Under the pieces are notes generated by a model. The model saw only the letters and a program-made list of their open reading frames with translations. It was not told the DNA's origin and searched no databases. The translations under genes and the position numbers were made by a program. 64,000 nt of DNA from Acanthaster planci (lineage: Eukaryota; Echinodermata; Asteroidea; Valvatida; Acanthasteridae): NCBI RefSeq assembly GCF_001949145.1, contig NW_019091371.1:172494-236493 (forward strand). The letters run 5' to 3'. Every line of letters starts with the position of its first letter. The first letter of the stretch is position 1. This document shows, piece by piece, positions 31,801 to 43,800 of the stretch.

Positions 31801-34800
31801 TTTTTTTTTACTATTATTGTTTTGTTTTTTTTCCCAAAGTGAACATTTATATGTACCTCTTAGGTAAATATAGTGTGGTACTGTTTTAAATTTATAAACT
31901 CCTCAGACAGTTTGCCGATTGCTGTTGGTCAACAGCCTGTAACTTGTTTGGTTATCAACAGATGACAAAAACTATGCACTGATTTTGAACACTTCCTTAG
32001 TTTCACACAACCAGGTTCATTATTAAAGTACAGGAATATAAGGTAGGGCCATGCTGTCCCTTTTGTATTCATGTATTTTTAATGAACCTACATGTAGATC
32101 CATCACTGGTTTCATGCACAATTTTGAATCTTATTCCATGAACTCTAAACCACTTACATGATAATTAGTGGCAATAATGTGTAGGCATTTGCAATTCAAC
32201 CAATAGGTCAGTATTTCAGACAGTCAGTATTTCACTCTAAATCGTGTAAATTGTGCACCGTAGTGCCCCTACACAACTTTCCGTATAGACAGAATATAGG
32301 AGATGCTATTATTGCACTCATGAGGCACACACACACCATAGGTATGGCCAGAGAGGTGTTTGACAAAACATGATGAGATGAAACTGATGAAGAAAATCGT
32401 TAGGTAATAATGATTTTTGACTTTTTGATGTGACTTTTTGTATGATGAAGATATTTATGAACAGGATTAAAATTATGATTTACACAAGTTTGTTTAAACC
32501 TGGCTTCAGGTCTGGTGCCAGTAATGAATTTCACTTTTGGTTCTGTCAGTTATTGTTGCTAGGCTCCAATCTAGTTTAAAATGAACTAGTTTAAAAAGTA
32601 AGCGAGAATGTTTGCGGGTACATCAAGTGGAATCAATCTCTTATATCAGAGTGGTGGTTCGCAGAGGAACCAGTGAGTGTAAACTGTTTCGACCAGGATG
32701 CTCTGGGCATCCCCAGGAGAGACCAGAGCATCCTTGTCAAAATGTTGAGTTTACACTCACTGGTTGTACTCAGAGCCAGCACTGACAGAAGAGATCGATT
32801 TCACTTGGTGTACCCACAAATCTCTCTTAGTCTAGCCTCCACCATGCAAAGTTTCAAAACTGCTACACCCTGTACATCACAGGTGAATTCCCTTTAACCA
32901 CACTTGTAAGGAAAACATTCTTTGTGCCTTTCGTGCAGTTCAAGAATATAATGAAAATTGATTTTTTTTTTTACAACATGGAATTTTCTCAGGTTTGGGG
33001 GACTGATTACTGATAACATATATACATCCAAAATATGGCTTCAAGATTTAGAACCTGATGTGTTTCTTAAGTGGTTAGCTTTCGCTCCAATGTGTACTTT
33101 TGGTTGTCATGATTATTGAATGATGACTTCTCACAGACATCAATGAGTGTCAAGAGGTAGCCGGCGTCTGCCCTTCGGGCCATACATGTACCAACATTCC
33201 TGGCTCATATACATGCATTCGGAAATGCACTACTGGACTGGCTTACAATGTTGACTCCTCTAGATGTGAAGGTACACTCCACTTGTTGCCATTGGCCTTG
33301 CCAGCCTAAACAGCCTATCAACACTTAAGCTTCTGATGCAATAATGCTAAGTAACAGTGCTTTTGTATCAAACCATCAAACCTGTCAGCTGGTTCTGTGC
33401 TATTCTCAAGCATTAATGCTTTATTAACCAAAAAAAGTAAGCAGTGTCATCCATAACACTGGCAGTCTCTGACTGAAGTATAAAGGAAATTACAACAATT
33501 ACAAATACTAACTAATATGCTTCATAAGATATATGACCTGCTCTGTATATTTCCTTATGTTAAACCTTTTGTCAGTTTACTAAGATACCAAAAAGTGCTC
33601 AAAATGTAGGTTTTTCATTTTATGGGGTTTTGATTCTCCAGTTGTATGAATAAAATACTTTTGTTTTTGCATTTCTTTAAGGACACTTTAAATTTTCACC
33701 TTAATCTAATGTTGCAGTAATTGTCCATGCTCAGTCCTAATCATTGCAGGTATCATTAACCACTTCAGAATTACTTGCACACACACACATTTACCTTCCA
33801 TGCCTATTGTTGACACTCTTTTGTTTTTGTGCAGTTAAGAAAACTTGGTGAAAACACAAATTTTTTTGAACTGTGAACACTGTTTTGAGCTGTATCGTTT
33901 TTAGCTGTTTCGGGCACCGGCCAAAACAGCATTTGTTTTCGTTAAATTTGTTTCTTATTTTTACTTCCTCTTCCACCGGAAATACCATAGCATACTATGG
34001 ATTTTCTTTATTTGTGGGACTTTGGCTTTAAAACATTGCCAATTTTCTTCTATTCTGGTAGATACTTGAATCATCATTCGAAGATGTTTGTCGAAGAATA
34101 ACATCATCATGACCTCAACACGTGATTTATTGTAGAATTTAGAATTTTGTACACAGATTTTCAAAGAATTTTTTGGTCTCTAGCAAACCTGCACCTTCAT
34201 CAAAGCCAAGCAAAGCGACATCATCAGGTGTCAAATTACAAGCACTTAACTTCTATTTATATTAACTTATCAAAAAGTCTGTCTAAAATTAACCGTGACA
34301 TTCCGTGATAGTATAGGTTTTCCCGCCCAACTTTTTAAAATTGGCACTCCAAGTAACGTTAAGCTCATTCAATTTAACACAAAATCGATTGACGATCCAG
34401 ATCAACATTCTGTCGGCCAAAATAATCCTTCAATTTCACTCTATGAGCATGCAATTGTAAATTCTTGTTAAATAAATCCACTGGAGTTGCTATTCAATTT
34501 AGAAAGTTGTAGGAACAGCAGTTAAATTCGCACGGTCACGGTAAGCGTAATAGGCATTCAATTTTGTGTATAGGCAAACATTTCTGACATCCGTGCAATG
34601 TTTTTCATCAAAGTCTGATGTACAAATTTGAGATGTTTTAGGTTTGAGTAGTTTATTCAAATTACATCATGAAGAAAACCTGTTTCACTGGCAGAAATAT
34701 CTCTCTCATTACACTAAATATCACCTTGTTGGGAGGACCTCTTATTCTAAGAGCTGTAACACTGAAACAAGATGGCAGCAGCTCATGCTCGCTAGGCAAG

Positions 34801-37800
34801 AATATCTAATGTTGATCGGGGTCGTTTGATTGAAGCATTTGAGGGAAATGGCCAAGATTACTTATAACTGATAGTCAACCTTGGAATAAAGAGATCAACA
34901 GCTAGATCTATAGTTGCTACCTATTTGGAAATGGGAAGAATTCACAAACTTTCAAGAGGAGGGGCACGTCACGTGAAAATGGATGAAGATGTGAAGAATC
35001 ACTTGCAGGAAATTCTCAACACCAATCCACTTCTCACCCTCCTCCAAATGAAGGCAAGCCTAAGAGCAAACCTCCCACAGAAGCCAGACATATCTACCTC
35101 CACCATAGCCAGGGCTCTAGATGGTGTGCTGGTGACCATAAAGATTGCAGAGGATGTACCTGATGTCAGAAACTCCCTGCGTGTCCTACAGCAGCGGGTC
35201 GAGTATGCTGAATGGTTACTTGAGCATGGGGTTCTTGCTAATTGTGTGTTTATCGATGAAACTGGATATAACATCTGGACTAGGCGCTCCCAAGGTAGAG
35301 CCCCAAGAGGCATTCCAGCGAGAAGAGTTGTTCATGGGCAGCGGGGATGCAACTGTAACATCACGTTTGCAGTGTCTGGTGCCATTGGTTTGGTGCACCA
35401 TCGAGTTGCTTTTGAGACTGTGACACGGGAGACATTTGAGCAGTTTCTCATTGAGACAGTGGACGAATGCAATGCATTATTTCCTGAGGATGACAAAATC
35501 TTCCTCGTGTATGACAACGCCAGACCAAGCTGCTTTTACCATACTTACCGTTTTTGAACATGACTGAGATGGCCCACTTGGCCTTCAAAGCCGCGATGAA
35601 GAGGAGCCTTGCCCTGCCGGAGTGGAGACATGCTGGCAGCTCAGCGAGCAGGAGTCAATCTCCAACAGTGGTGATGCAACCTCCTGTGAGAGGTTGCAGT
35701 GCAAAGTATCGACGCTATAACACCTGCCAAGTGTACCCAGTGGTACAATCACTCTCAAACCTACATGCCAAGATGCTTGGCATGCCAAGAAATTGACGGC
35801 TGGAGTCTCAAGATGTATCATACAAACCAGATAGGGTAATTATGAATACTTAAGACCAAAGTCTAAGGTTTTTGTAATTTACGTGTTTATTTCTGCTTGA
35901 ATCATTAATTAAAACGAGTAAAACAAATGATCACATTCTTGTTTTCTGGTTGAATAATAGTTTTTAAAAAGACAAAATATTCAATCTTTTCAGTGGTAAT
36001 TTTTCAATGTTTATTCTTGTGCTGGAAGATTTAAGAAAAAATTGGTTTCATGAAATTCAAAATTTTACGCTTGAAAAGAAAGAATAACGAGACCACATTA
36101 TCCCCAGGAAAACATTTAACAGAGGGAAAGTATTTACAAAGTTGAATGAAAAGGTTGGAGGTAATGAAGTTTCCGGGCAAATATCGCCAGCGATCAAGAC
36201 GTTTCTGGAACTGAACGGCTAAACTCAGTCTTGTCTCCAGTATTTAGGCTACGTGTACTTTTAAAAGCTTGCATTGCGAATATCAGTGCCCATTGACGAA
36301 AATGAAAGTGAAATTAAGGTACAAATCCACCTCCCAGTCACCCAGAGCAAAATTGAATGACGCTTGTGCACAGTGAAATTGAATGACACTGTTACTAAAC
36401 TGAATTTGTGAAAGTGAACTATTCAACGTCTACAAACGAAATTGAGTGCGCAAACTTTGGAAAATGAACCAAGGGAGTAATTTGCTTCACGAGATGGCTC
36501 AAATGCGAATGCATGTTCATCAATATGACTGCTGTATAGACTAATTCGGCCGGGAAAACCTATAGTAAAATAATCTTTTTTCAAGATGTATTTATATATA
36601 TAATTAAAATAATTTCTTTTCCCGAAGAATTGCTTGACCATTACTTCTGGTCGGAACTGGTCCAAACCAGAAGTACTTAATAATTTAAAACTAATAATAG
36701 ATGTGAAAGTACTTTCAACAGTGTTAGTCTCTGATACAATAGTATTCCTTAAATAATGTATCAGTGACATAGTGCAAAACTCCAGCGCCCTCTGGCAAAA
36801 GGTTGAAAAAAATTCAAAAATCTATGTTGATTTATGTCTGTGGCAAAGTTTTCCACATTGGTAGATACAATGACATTAATTTTATGCCTGCAACATTTGT
36901 GCACAAATTTGGGCTGATAAAGTCATCAGACTGGAATTTATAATGAAAAAGCCTTTAATTCATAATTTATAAAATGTCAGATAATACTGTCCACCAGTGG
37001 CTTTGGTTTTGATAAAAGTGAAAATAAACATGTGGCCAAGTGTAAGAGAGTGACAGTTTGTATCAGGAATCTCTCTGTTGAACAGCTTCCAAGAGAAAGC
37101 TCTTACTGATAACAGGAGTCACTTTTGAGATGACTGTTGACTGTTTCAAAGAAATTTTTGTCTGGAATCGACAAAGACAGTTTTGATCAAGGGCAAGGGA
37201 GGTTGATAAATGGAGAGAGAGAATAAGGAATAGTGTACATGCGGGCCATGTACACTATTCCCTATTCTAGCCTCCACGGATCTTGCTCACACTGACAAAA
37301 GACACTATGAAGTCTTCTACTTGGGTTTTTGTGGCTTTTGGCCATTTATTATCACACTGTCACTCCTGTCTGGCATAAATGCCAAAACACACCAAAAAAA
37401 TGTGCTTCCAAAAACACTACTGCACTGGCACCATGGCAACAGGTCTCCCGGGCTGACCAGTAGGGGCCCACCACACGGCTCTACTGTGGATCCGTGCTAG
37501 TGCCTGCACTGGTCACACAGCAATGAAGCTACACCGCCCCTTCCAAGGACTCTTGTTTGTCCCTGAATAAGGCAGTGAGCACCAGCGACTAGGTGCCTGC
37601 AGAGGTCCGATCCACTGGCACTGGCGTCTTTTACTCAAAAGGGGAAAACAGAGGAAAATGCTCAACCCAACAATCATTAATCTACAAGGATGCTAAAGTA
37701 GAAATGTGGGCATCGAGGTACGTGTACCCTGCCACTTACTGCCAGTGAACTTCTTTTCACCAAATGAGTTCCTCCCGGAAACAGCTGCGGGCATCTCCAG

Positions 37801-40800
37801 ACAATGAAGTGGTGGGGGTGCTCCAGGTGGAAGCTGTCCTCTTAGGTAGACAATTCTGCAGAAGGGGTTTCGACATCTAACTCCTCATCATCCGGTGCGC
37901 CCATCGGTGGGAGCAGCTCCAGGCAACTCCCACTGTAGATCGTCATGTTATGGGGTTAGTAATGAATTGACTGAACAGCCAATCCAGCTCAGTTCCATTT
38001 TTGTCAACCAAGCCAGCATGGCCACAGTGCGACAACTACCCGCAGGCGTTGGGTGGGTTGATACCTGTCATTACCATCCCAATTCCCATCCGTGGTTTGG
38101 TCTCCATCTCCAGTACAACTTCAGCCAAAACACAGGCAAAGAGAACACACACCAACCTTCAGGTTCCTTGTGCACAGACAAGCCATGCTTTCTTGACTCA
38201 CATGTGGAGCACTGCTGCTGGCTCTGCACCACTGACTTGTTTGAGGAGCCTATTAAGTGACTCCATTCACACCGGTGTGGAGCACCTGTTCTGGCTCCAC
38301 ACCATTGGTTTGTGTAAGGAGCCACTGTGGTCTTTTCACTCCCATGCGGAGCACCTCTGCCGGCTCTGCACCATTGGTTTGTGTGAGGGGCAGCCACGCT
38401 CCATTCACTCCCATGCGGAGCACCTCTGCTGGCTCTGCACAATTGGTTTGTGTGAGGGGCAGCCATGCTCCATTCACTCCCATGCGGAGCACCTCTGCCG
38501 GCTCTGCACCATTGGTTTGTGTGAGGGGCAGCCATGCTCCATTCATTCCCATGCGGAGCACCTCTGCCGGCTCTGCACAATTGGTTTGTGTGAGGGGCAG
38601 CCATGCTCCATTCACTCCCATGCGGAGCACCTCTGCCGGCTCTGCACCATTGGTTTGTGTGAGGGGCAGCCATACTCCAATTCACTCCCATGCAGAACAC
38701 CCCTACCGGCTCCGCACCATTGGTTTGTGTGAGGAGCCACTGTACCCCATTCACTCCCATGCAGAACACCTATTGCGGGTCCGCACCATTGTTTTGTGTG
38801 AGGAGCCAAGTGGCTTCATTCACTCCCATGCAGAGCACCCCTGCCAACTCCACACCATTGGTTTGTGTGAGGAGCCACTGTACCCCATTCACTCCTGTAC
38901 GGAGCACCCCTGCCGGCTTTCAGCACATGATTGTAAGAGCCTTCAAGATATATCAGTAGAACACTAGAATGACACTATGAGCAATTCATTTTCACAGCAG
39001 ATTTGTAATTTTGCTTTATTGACATCCTATGTGCAATGGTATTACAAACGATAGAAAACAATGTTAGCATGTAATAGGTGTGATTCACATTCACTCAAAT
39101 AATTGTCAGTGCTTTTTAGAGTTCCATCAAAGTGTTTTTAAATTGCTGCAAATAATATCTGCTAACTGTGTAGATAATTGTTTAATTTTAAATACTTCCC
39201 TTCCTTCAACTTAAGTGAAATCCTTTGTGCTTAGTGGGTCAACACCTCAGCAGTATCCCATTTTACATACAGGTACTTGAAATCATCTGACATATATAGC
39301 ACCTTTTTATTTTATCTAAATTCCCCCAGCATTCATGGGTAGCTCTATGAGCTTCTTTCACAGTCTTTTTCAATCAATTCCCAAAGCAGCACCAGTCCAG
39401 CTCTCCTCCTTCCTGTCAATAATATATACATTTGGGGGGGTACTGTTTAGCCCTGGACTTCGAAACCTACTTATGCAATTGCTTCTAAACAATTAACCAG
39501 AGTTGGTAAGAATGGAAAGTTGGTATTTGATCACTGAGAATTTACTTTTGCTTTTGTGCTCATGTAGTACATGTAATAATACAGCCTAACATAATTTGCC
39601 TGATCTTGTGCCAGATATTGATGAGTGTCAAGAGGAAAATGTCTGCCCTTTGCACAAGCAGTGCCGGAACTACATTGGAGGGTTTTACTGTGCAAGAACC
39701 AGATGTGTTGAGGGAGAGCAGATTGTGTATGGTGAGGGTAACACCATCCAGTGCCAAGGTAAGATTTGGGATGACTTTAAACTATTGTATGATTTGGATT
39801 AGTTCACAGTTCCTTCAAAACAACCTCATGAAGATTGGAATGAAAATAAATTGGACTCAGAGTTACATTGCAAGGATTGGAACTATTCTTATTACGCAAA
39901 TACCTGTTTGGGCATTGGTGAGTCCAGCATCTTCAAAAAAGGGGGAAGACATTCCCAATATGAAGGGGAAACTTGAAATTGAACAATCTGGTGAAAATAT
40001 CTGTCTGAAAGCTTTTAACAACCTGCAGGAAAAAGAAAACATTGAAGACTGAGGGAGCAGGAATGCCAAGCGTACCTTTCAGAATCTGATACTCAGTAAG
40101 GCGTACCTTTCAGAATCTGATACTCAGTAAGGNNNNNNNNNNNNNNNNNNNNNNNNNNNNNNNNNNNNNNNNNNNNNNNNNNNNNNNNNNNNNNNNNNNN
40201 NNNNNNNNNNNNNNNNNNNNNNNNNNNNNNNNNNNNNNNNNNNNNNNNNNNNNNNNNNNNNNNNNNNNNNNNNNNNNNNNNNNNNNNNNNNNNNNNNNNN
40301 NNNNNNNNNNNNNNNNNNNNNNNNNNNNNNNNNNNNNNNNNNNNNNNNNNNNNNNNNNNNNNNNNNNNNNNNNNNNNNNNNNNNNNNNNNNNNNNNNNNN
40401 NNNNNNNNNNNNNNNNNNNNNNNNNNNNNNNNNNNNNNNNNNNNNNNNNNNNNNNNNNNNNNNNNNNNNNNNNNNNNNNNNNNNNNNNNNNNNNNNNNNN
40501 NNNNNNNNNNNNNNNNNNNNNNNNNNNNNNNNNNNNNNNNNNNNNNNNNNNNNNNNNNNNNNNNNNNNNNNNNNNNNNNNNNNNNNNNNNNNNNNNNNNN
40601 NNNNNNNNNNNNNNNNNNNNNNNNNNNNNNNNNNNNNNNNNNNNNNNNNNNNNNNNNNNNNNNNNNNNNNNNNNNNNNNNNNNNNNNNNNNNNNNNNNNN
40701 NNNNNNNNNNNNNNNNNNNNNNNNNNNNNNNNNNNNNNNNNNNNNNNNNNNNNNNNNNNNNNNNNNNNNNNNNNCAAATACAAAATTGCATTTGTTCTTG

Positions 40801-43800
40801 TAATCATACTTTGCTTGTATCTAGATGTGGATGAGTGTGCCAGGGGTACCCATGATTGTCCAGAAGGCTTCCGTTGTGATAACTCTCATGGTAGCTTCAG
40901 ATGCACTCGATCATCACCATGTGGAACTGGTTACACAGTGAATGCTTTTACTCAGCAGTGTACAGGTATGGATGCGCTGGCACAAATCATTCAATGCCAG
41001 TTATGGTTTCGGTAGACACACACGAACTACCACAGACAGCGCTGATAAATAACCACACTTCTGAAATCAGAAGAAAAAAAGCATTTTCTCCAAAGGTCCT
41101 CAAGAGACTTCAAATGAAAGATTTTTCATCACTTTGTCTTTACTTTCTGTTCAAGTTTTTGTGGCAAGGGGTCATCCATAAAGCAGATTTTAAAGTACAC
41201 TTTGGGAAGGGTGGTTGCTGACATTGTGTACACCTTACATGGGGGGGTTCAAGTGCAATGCGTACATGAGCAGGATGCTTTACTTTCAATATACTTTAAA
41301 ACTGACGTAGTAACTCACATTTTTTCCATCCAGAATGATCTCATACACATGTACACTGAAAATAGGTATAGCACAGCACTTTTTATTCCCACCATTAAAT
41401 CTCACACTACCAATGCCACCAGTGTAATAAAGTCAAAGAGAAATATGGAAGGTGTTTATATACAGCAGAGAAGGATCTGAACCACTACCTGTGTGTACCG
41501 AGGGGGGGGGGTAGGCATAGTATGTTGGGGCACTGATCCACTGATCTAAGAGAGACATTGTCACACAAGTATTCACTGCAAAAGTTCCTGCTTTTCAGAG
41601 CTCAGTCTTATCCAACTTTACACAACTAGAATTCAAGCTTTTCCCAGCTTCCGTTGCAAAACTTGATGTGCTCCCCTCCCTCCCAGATATGTTTCCAATT
41701 TAATTATTTATTCATTCATTTTTTTTTAAGAATCGAGAATACCAGTATTGTACAAATGATACTGGGGGGTCTTTTACGGATGAACAAATTTTACCCATGT
41801 TTTTTAGAAATTTTTGCCCTTCTGTACTCAAGACCTCGATATGTCACTGCACATGGAAGCTGCCAGCTTCCAACCTTGCTTTTTTACAAAGTACCCACTT
41901 CGTGTGCCACAGAAATGTCTAATAGCAGAGAAATTCAGGGCTTGCGTATTCTTCTTTTATCAACATAGGCTATTTGGGGCCTATTTATTGGTCTGCAAAT
42001 GTAAGCCTGAGTCTGCAGTGGATGAATGTATGTGTAAGTTACTAAGCTGTATGGAGTCCATGCCTGAGGGAGACATGGACTTTATAGACCTTTTTCGTGT
42101 GATGTCACTATCATGCTGGACCTATGATGTGTTATGATGGTAATGAAGCGTAATGTTGTGATGGTAATCTACCTATTCAAGATAAACTAGTCAAGCATGC
42201 TGTATTCGCACATGCGCTTGTACGTGGTTGAAGCTGCCCGTATGCAATCACCGTGGCAAAGGTGGTCCACACATGGTGGTATTGTTTACATTTAGCCACA
42301 TGGGTGAAAAAGGTCTATAAGCAACAATATCTTGTGGGGTTGTCACCCTAAATGAATGCACTGGTCTGCAGGTATGTGAAAACTCTATATTCCAAGAGAA
42401 ATCGGTCACAAATGCTCAGCGCAGCATGTTTGAACTCATGTGGCATGCAGTCGAGTTCCCATAAAAGGGACCAAACACACCTATGACCATCTGTTCTTCC
42501 TACATGGAGGGGATATTTCACTTTCTTGCATTGTCCTACGGCCCCTCTGTCAATGTAGCCTCCATGGTCATGTAGTTGATTAAGGTTCATTGATTTTGGC
42601 AGACATAGACGAGTGTGTGCAGGACACCGATGATTGTCCCCCAGAATACTACTGTCAGAACACCATGGGAAGCTACAAGTGCAGGCCTTGTCAACAAGGC
42701 TTCAAGGCAGATAGTTCAGATGGCTGTTCACTAGGTAAAATCCATCTTAACACTTTCTTAGATTCAAGTACTTGAATAGAATCGCATCAAAATCTTTCAG
42801 TTCAAGTTAGTTCAATTTTGTGATTTATTTTGGCTGCTCTCACATAAACTGGATGTCACTCAATTTTTTCTTTCTCTCACAAGATATCGATGAGTGTGAA
42901 GAACTGGGAGATGTGTGCCCTCCTGACCAGACATGTGTCAATACCTACGGCAGTTATCGCTGCAATCCTGGCTGCCCGCAGGGTTTCCAGTATAGTGAGT
43001 TGTACAGGGAGTGCAGAGGTAAGAGAGAACTTACATTTTAGGCATTTGAAATCGTATTTAGGACGTGAGCCCAGTGCTCCTGCCAGAGTATGAGCCCCAC
43101 AATTGATTTGATGAAACCCAATGTTTTGGCATAACTCCACTATTTTGCATTGTGTAAGTTGGTGATTGTGCAACAAACAATAATGTAACGTATAAACTTG
43201 TTAAAGAGGTGTATGTTATCTTTCAAGCCATAAATGGATAAGCTTATTAACATTGATCTCCATAAAGCACACCATAACTCAACTAAGTCTTGACATTCAA
43301 ATTCAGAAATGTTTATTTTGAAAAGTGGTGAAATGCAGTTTATTCCATATTTGAGCAATGTGATGAAGATGGAACACACCTACATTTTCCTGGCTGACTT
43401 TAGAAGAAGTCATACAAGCCTTTCCAAACACCTTCATTAAACCAGTTGTTATGTAAGGCTGCTCCAATCTTCAGACAAACTCAGAAGCAAACTAAATTTG
43501 GTGTCATAAGACATTAACAGCATAATTCACTTGAATTGAAAGTTCAACTTCTCTGGATTTGCAGCACAAGCAGTTGATTTGCCTTCATAGTTTTGTGTCC
43601 ATTTTTGTTGGGGGGGCTTTAATTATGAATCATGCTTTAGTCTTGCTGCAGTATGTATGGCTAATGATATTCAGAGGTGCAAGCAAATGATTACCCCTGT
43701 TAAGCTGGTTTTGAATGGTTAAGCTATTGTCCACCAAAGCTGTGTCTTCTGGATGTAACAGGTTGGGCACCAAGGCACAATCAAGCAATGATGACATCAT

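Noticed and set aside
38001-38967. Open frames of 120-243 residues on both strands
   Set aside because: They lie in the 69-bp minisatellite; a period divisible by three keeps several frames open by chance, and the translations are simple repeats.
40093-40807. Minus-strand frames over 220 residues
   Set aside because: Almost entirely translated N positions in the assembly gap.
42010-42036. Possible extra EGF exon (GTGGATGAATG after CAG)
   Set aside because: Apart from a VDEC-like start it meets a GTAAGT donor after a few codons and has no cysteine pattern; chance similarity.
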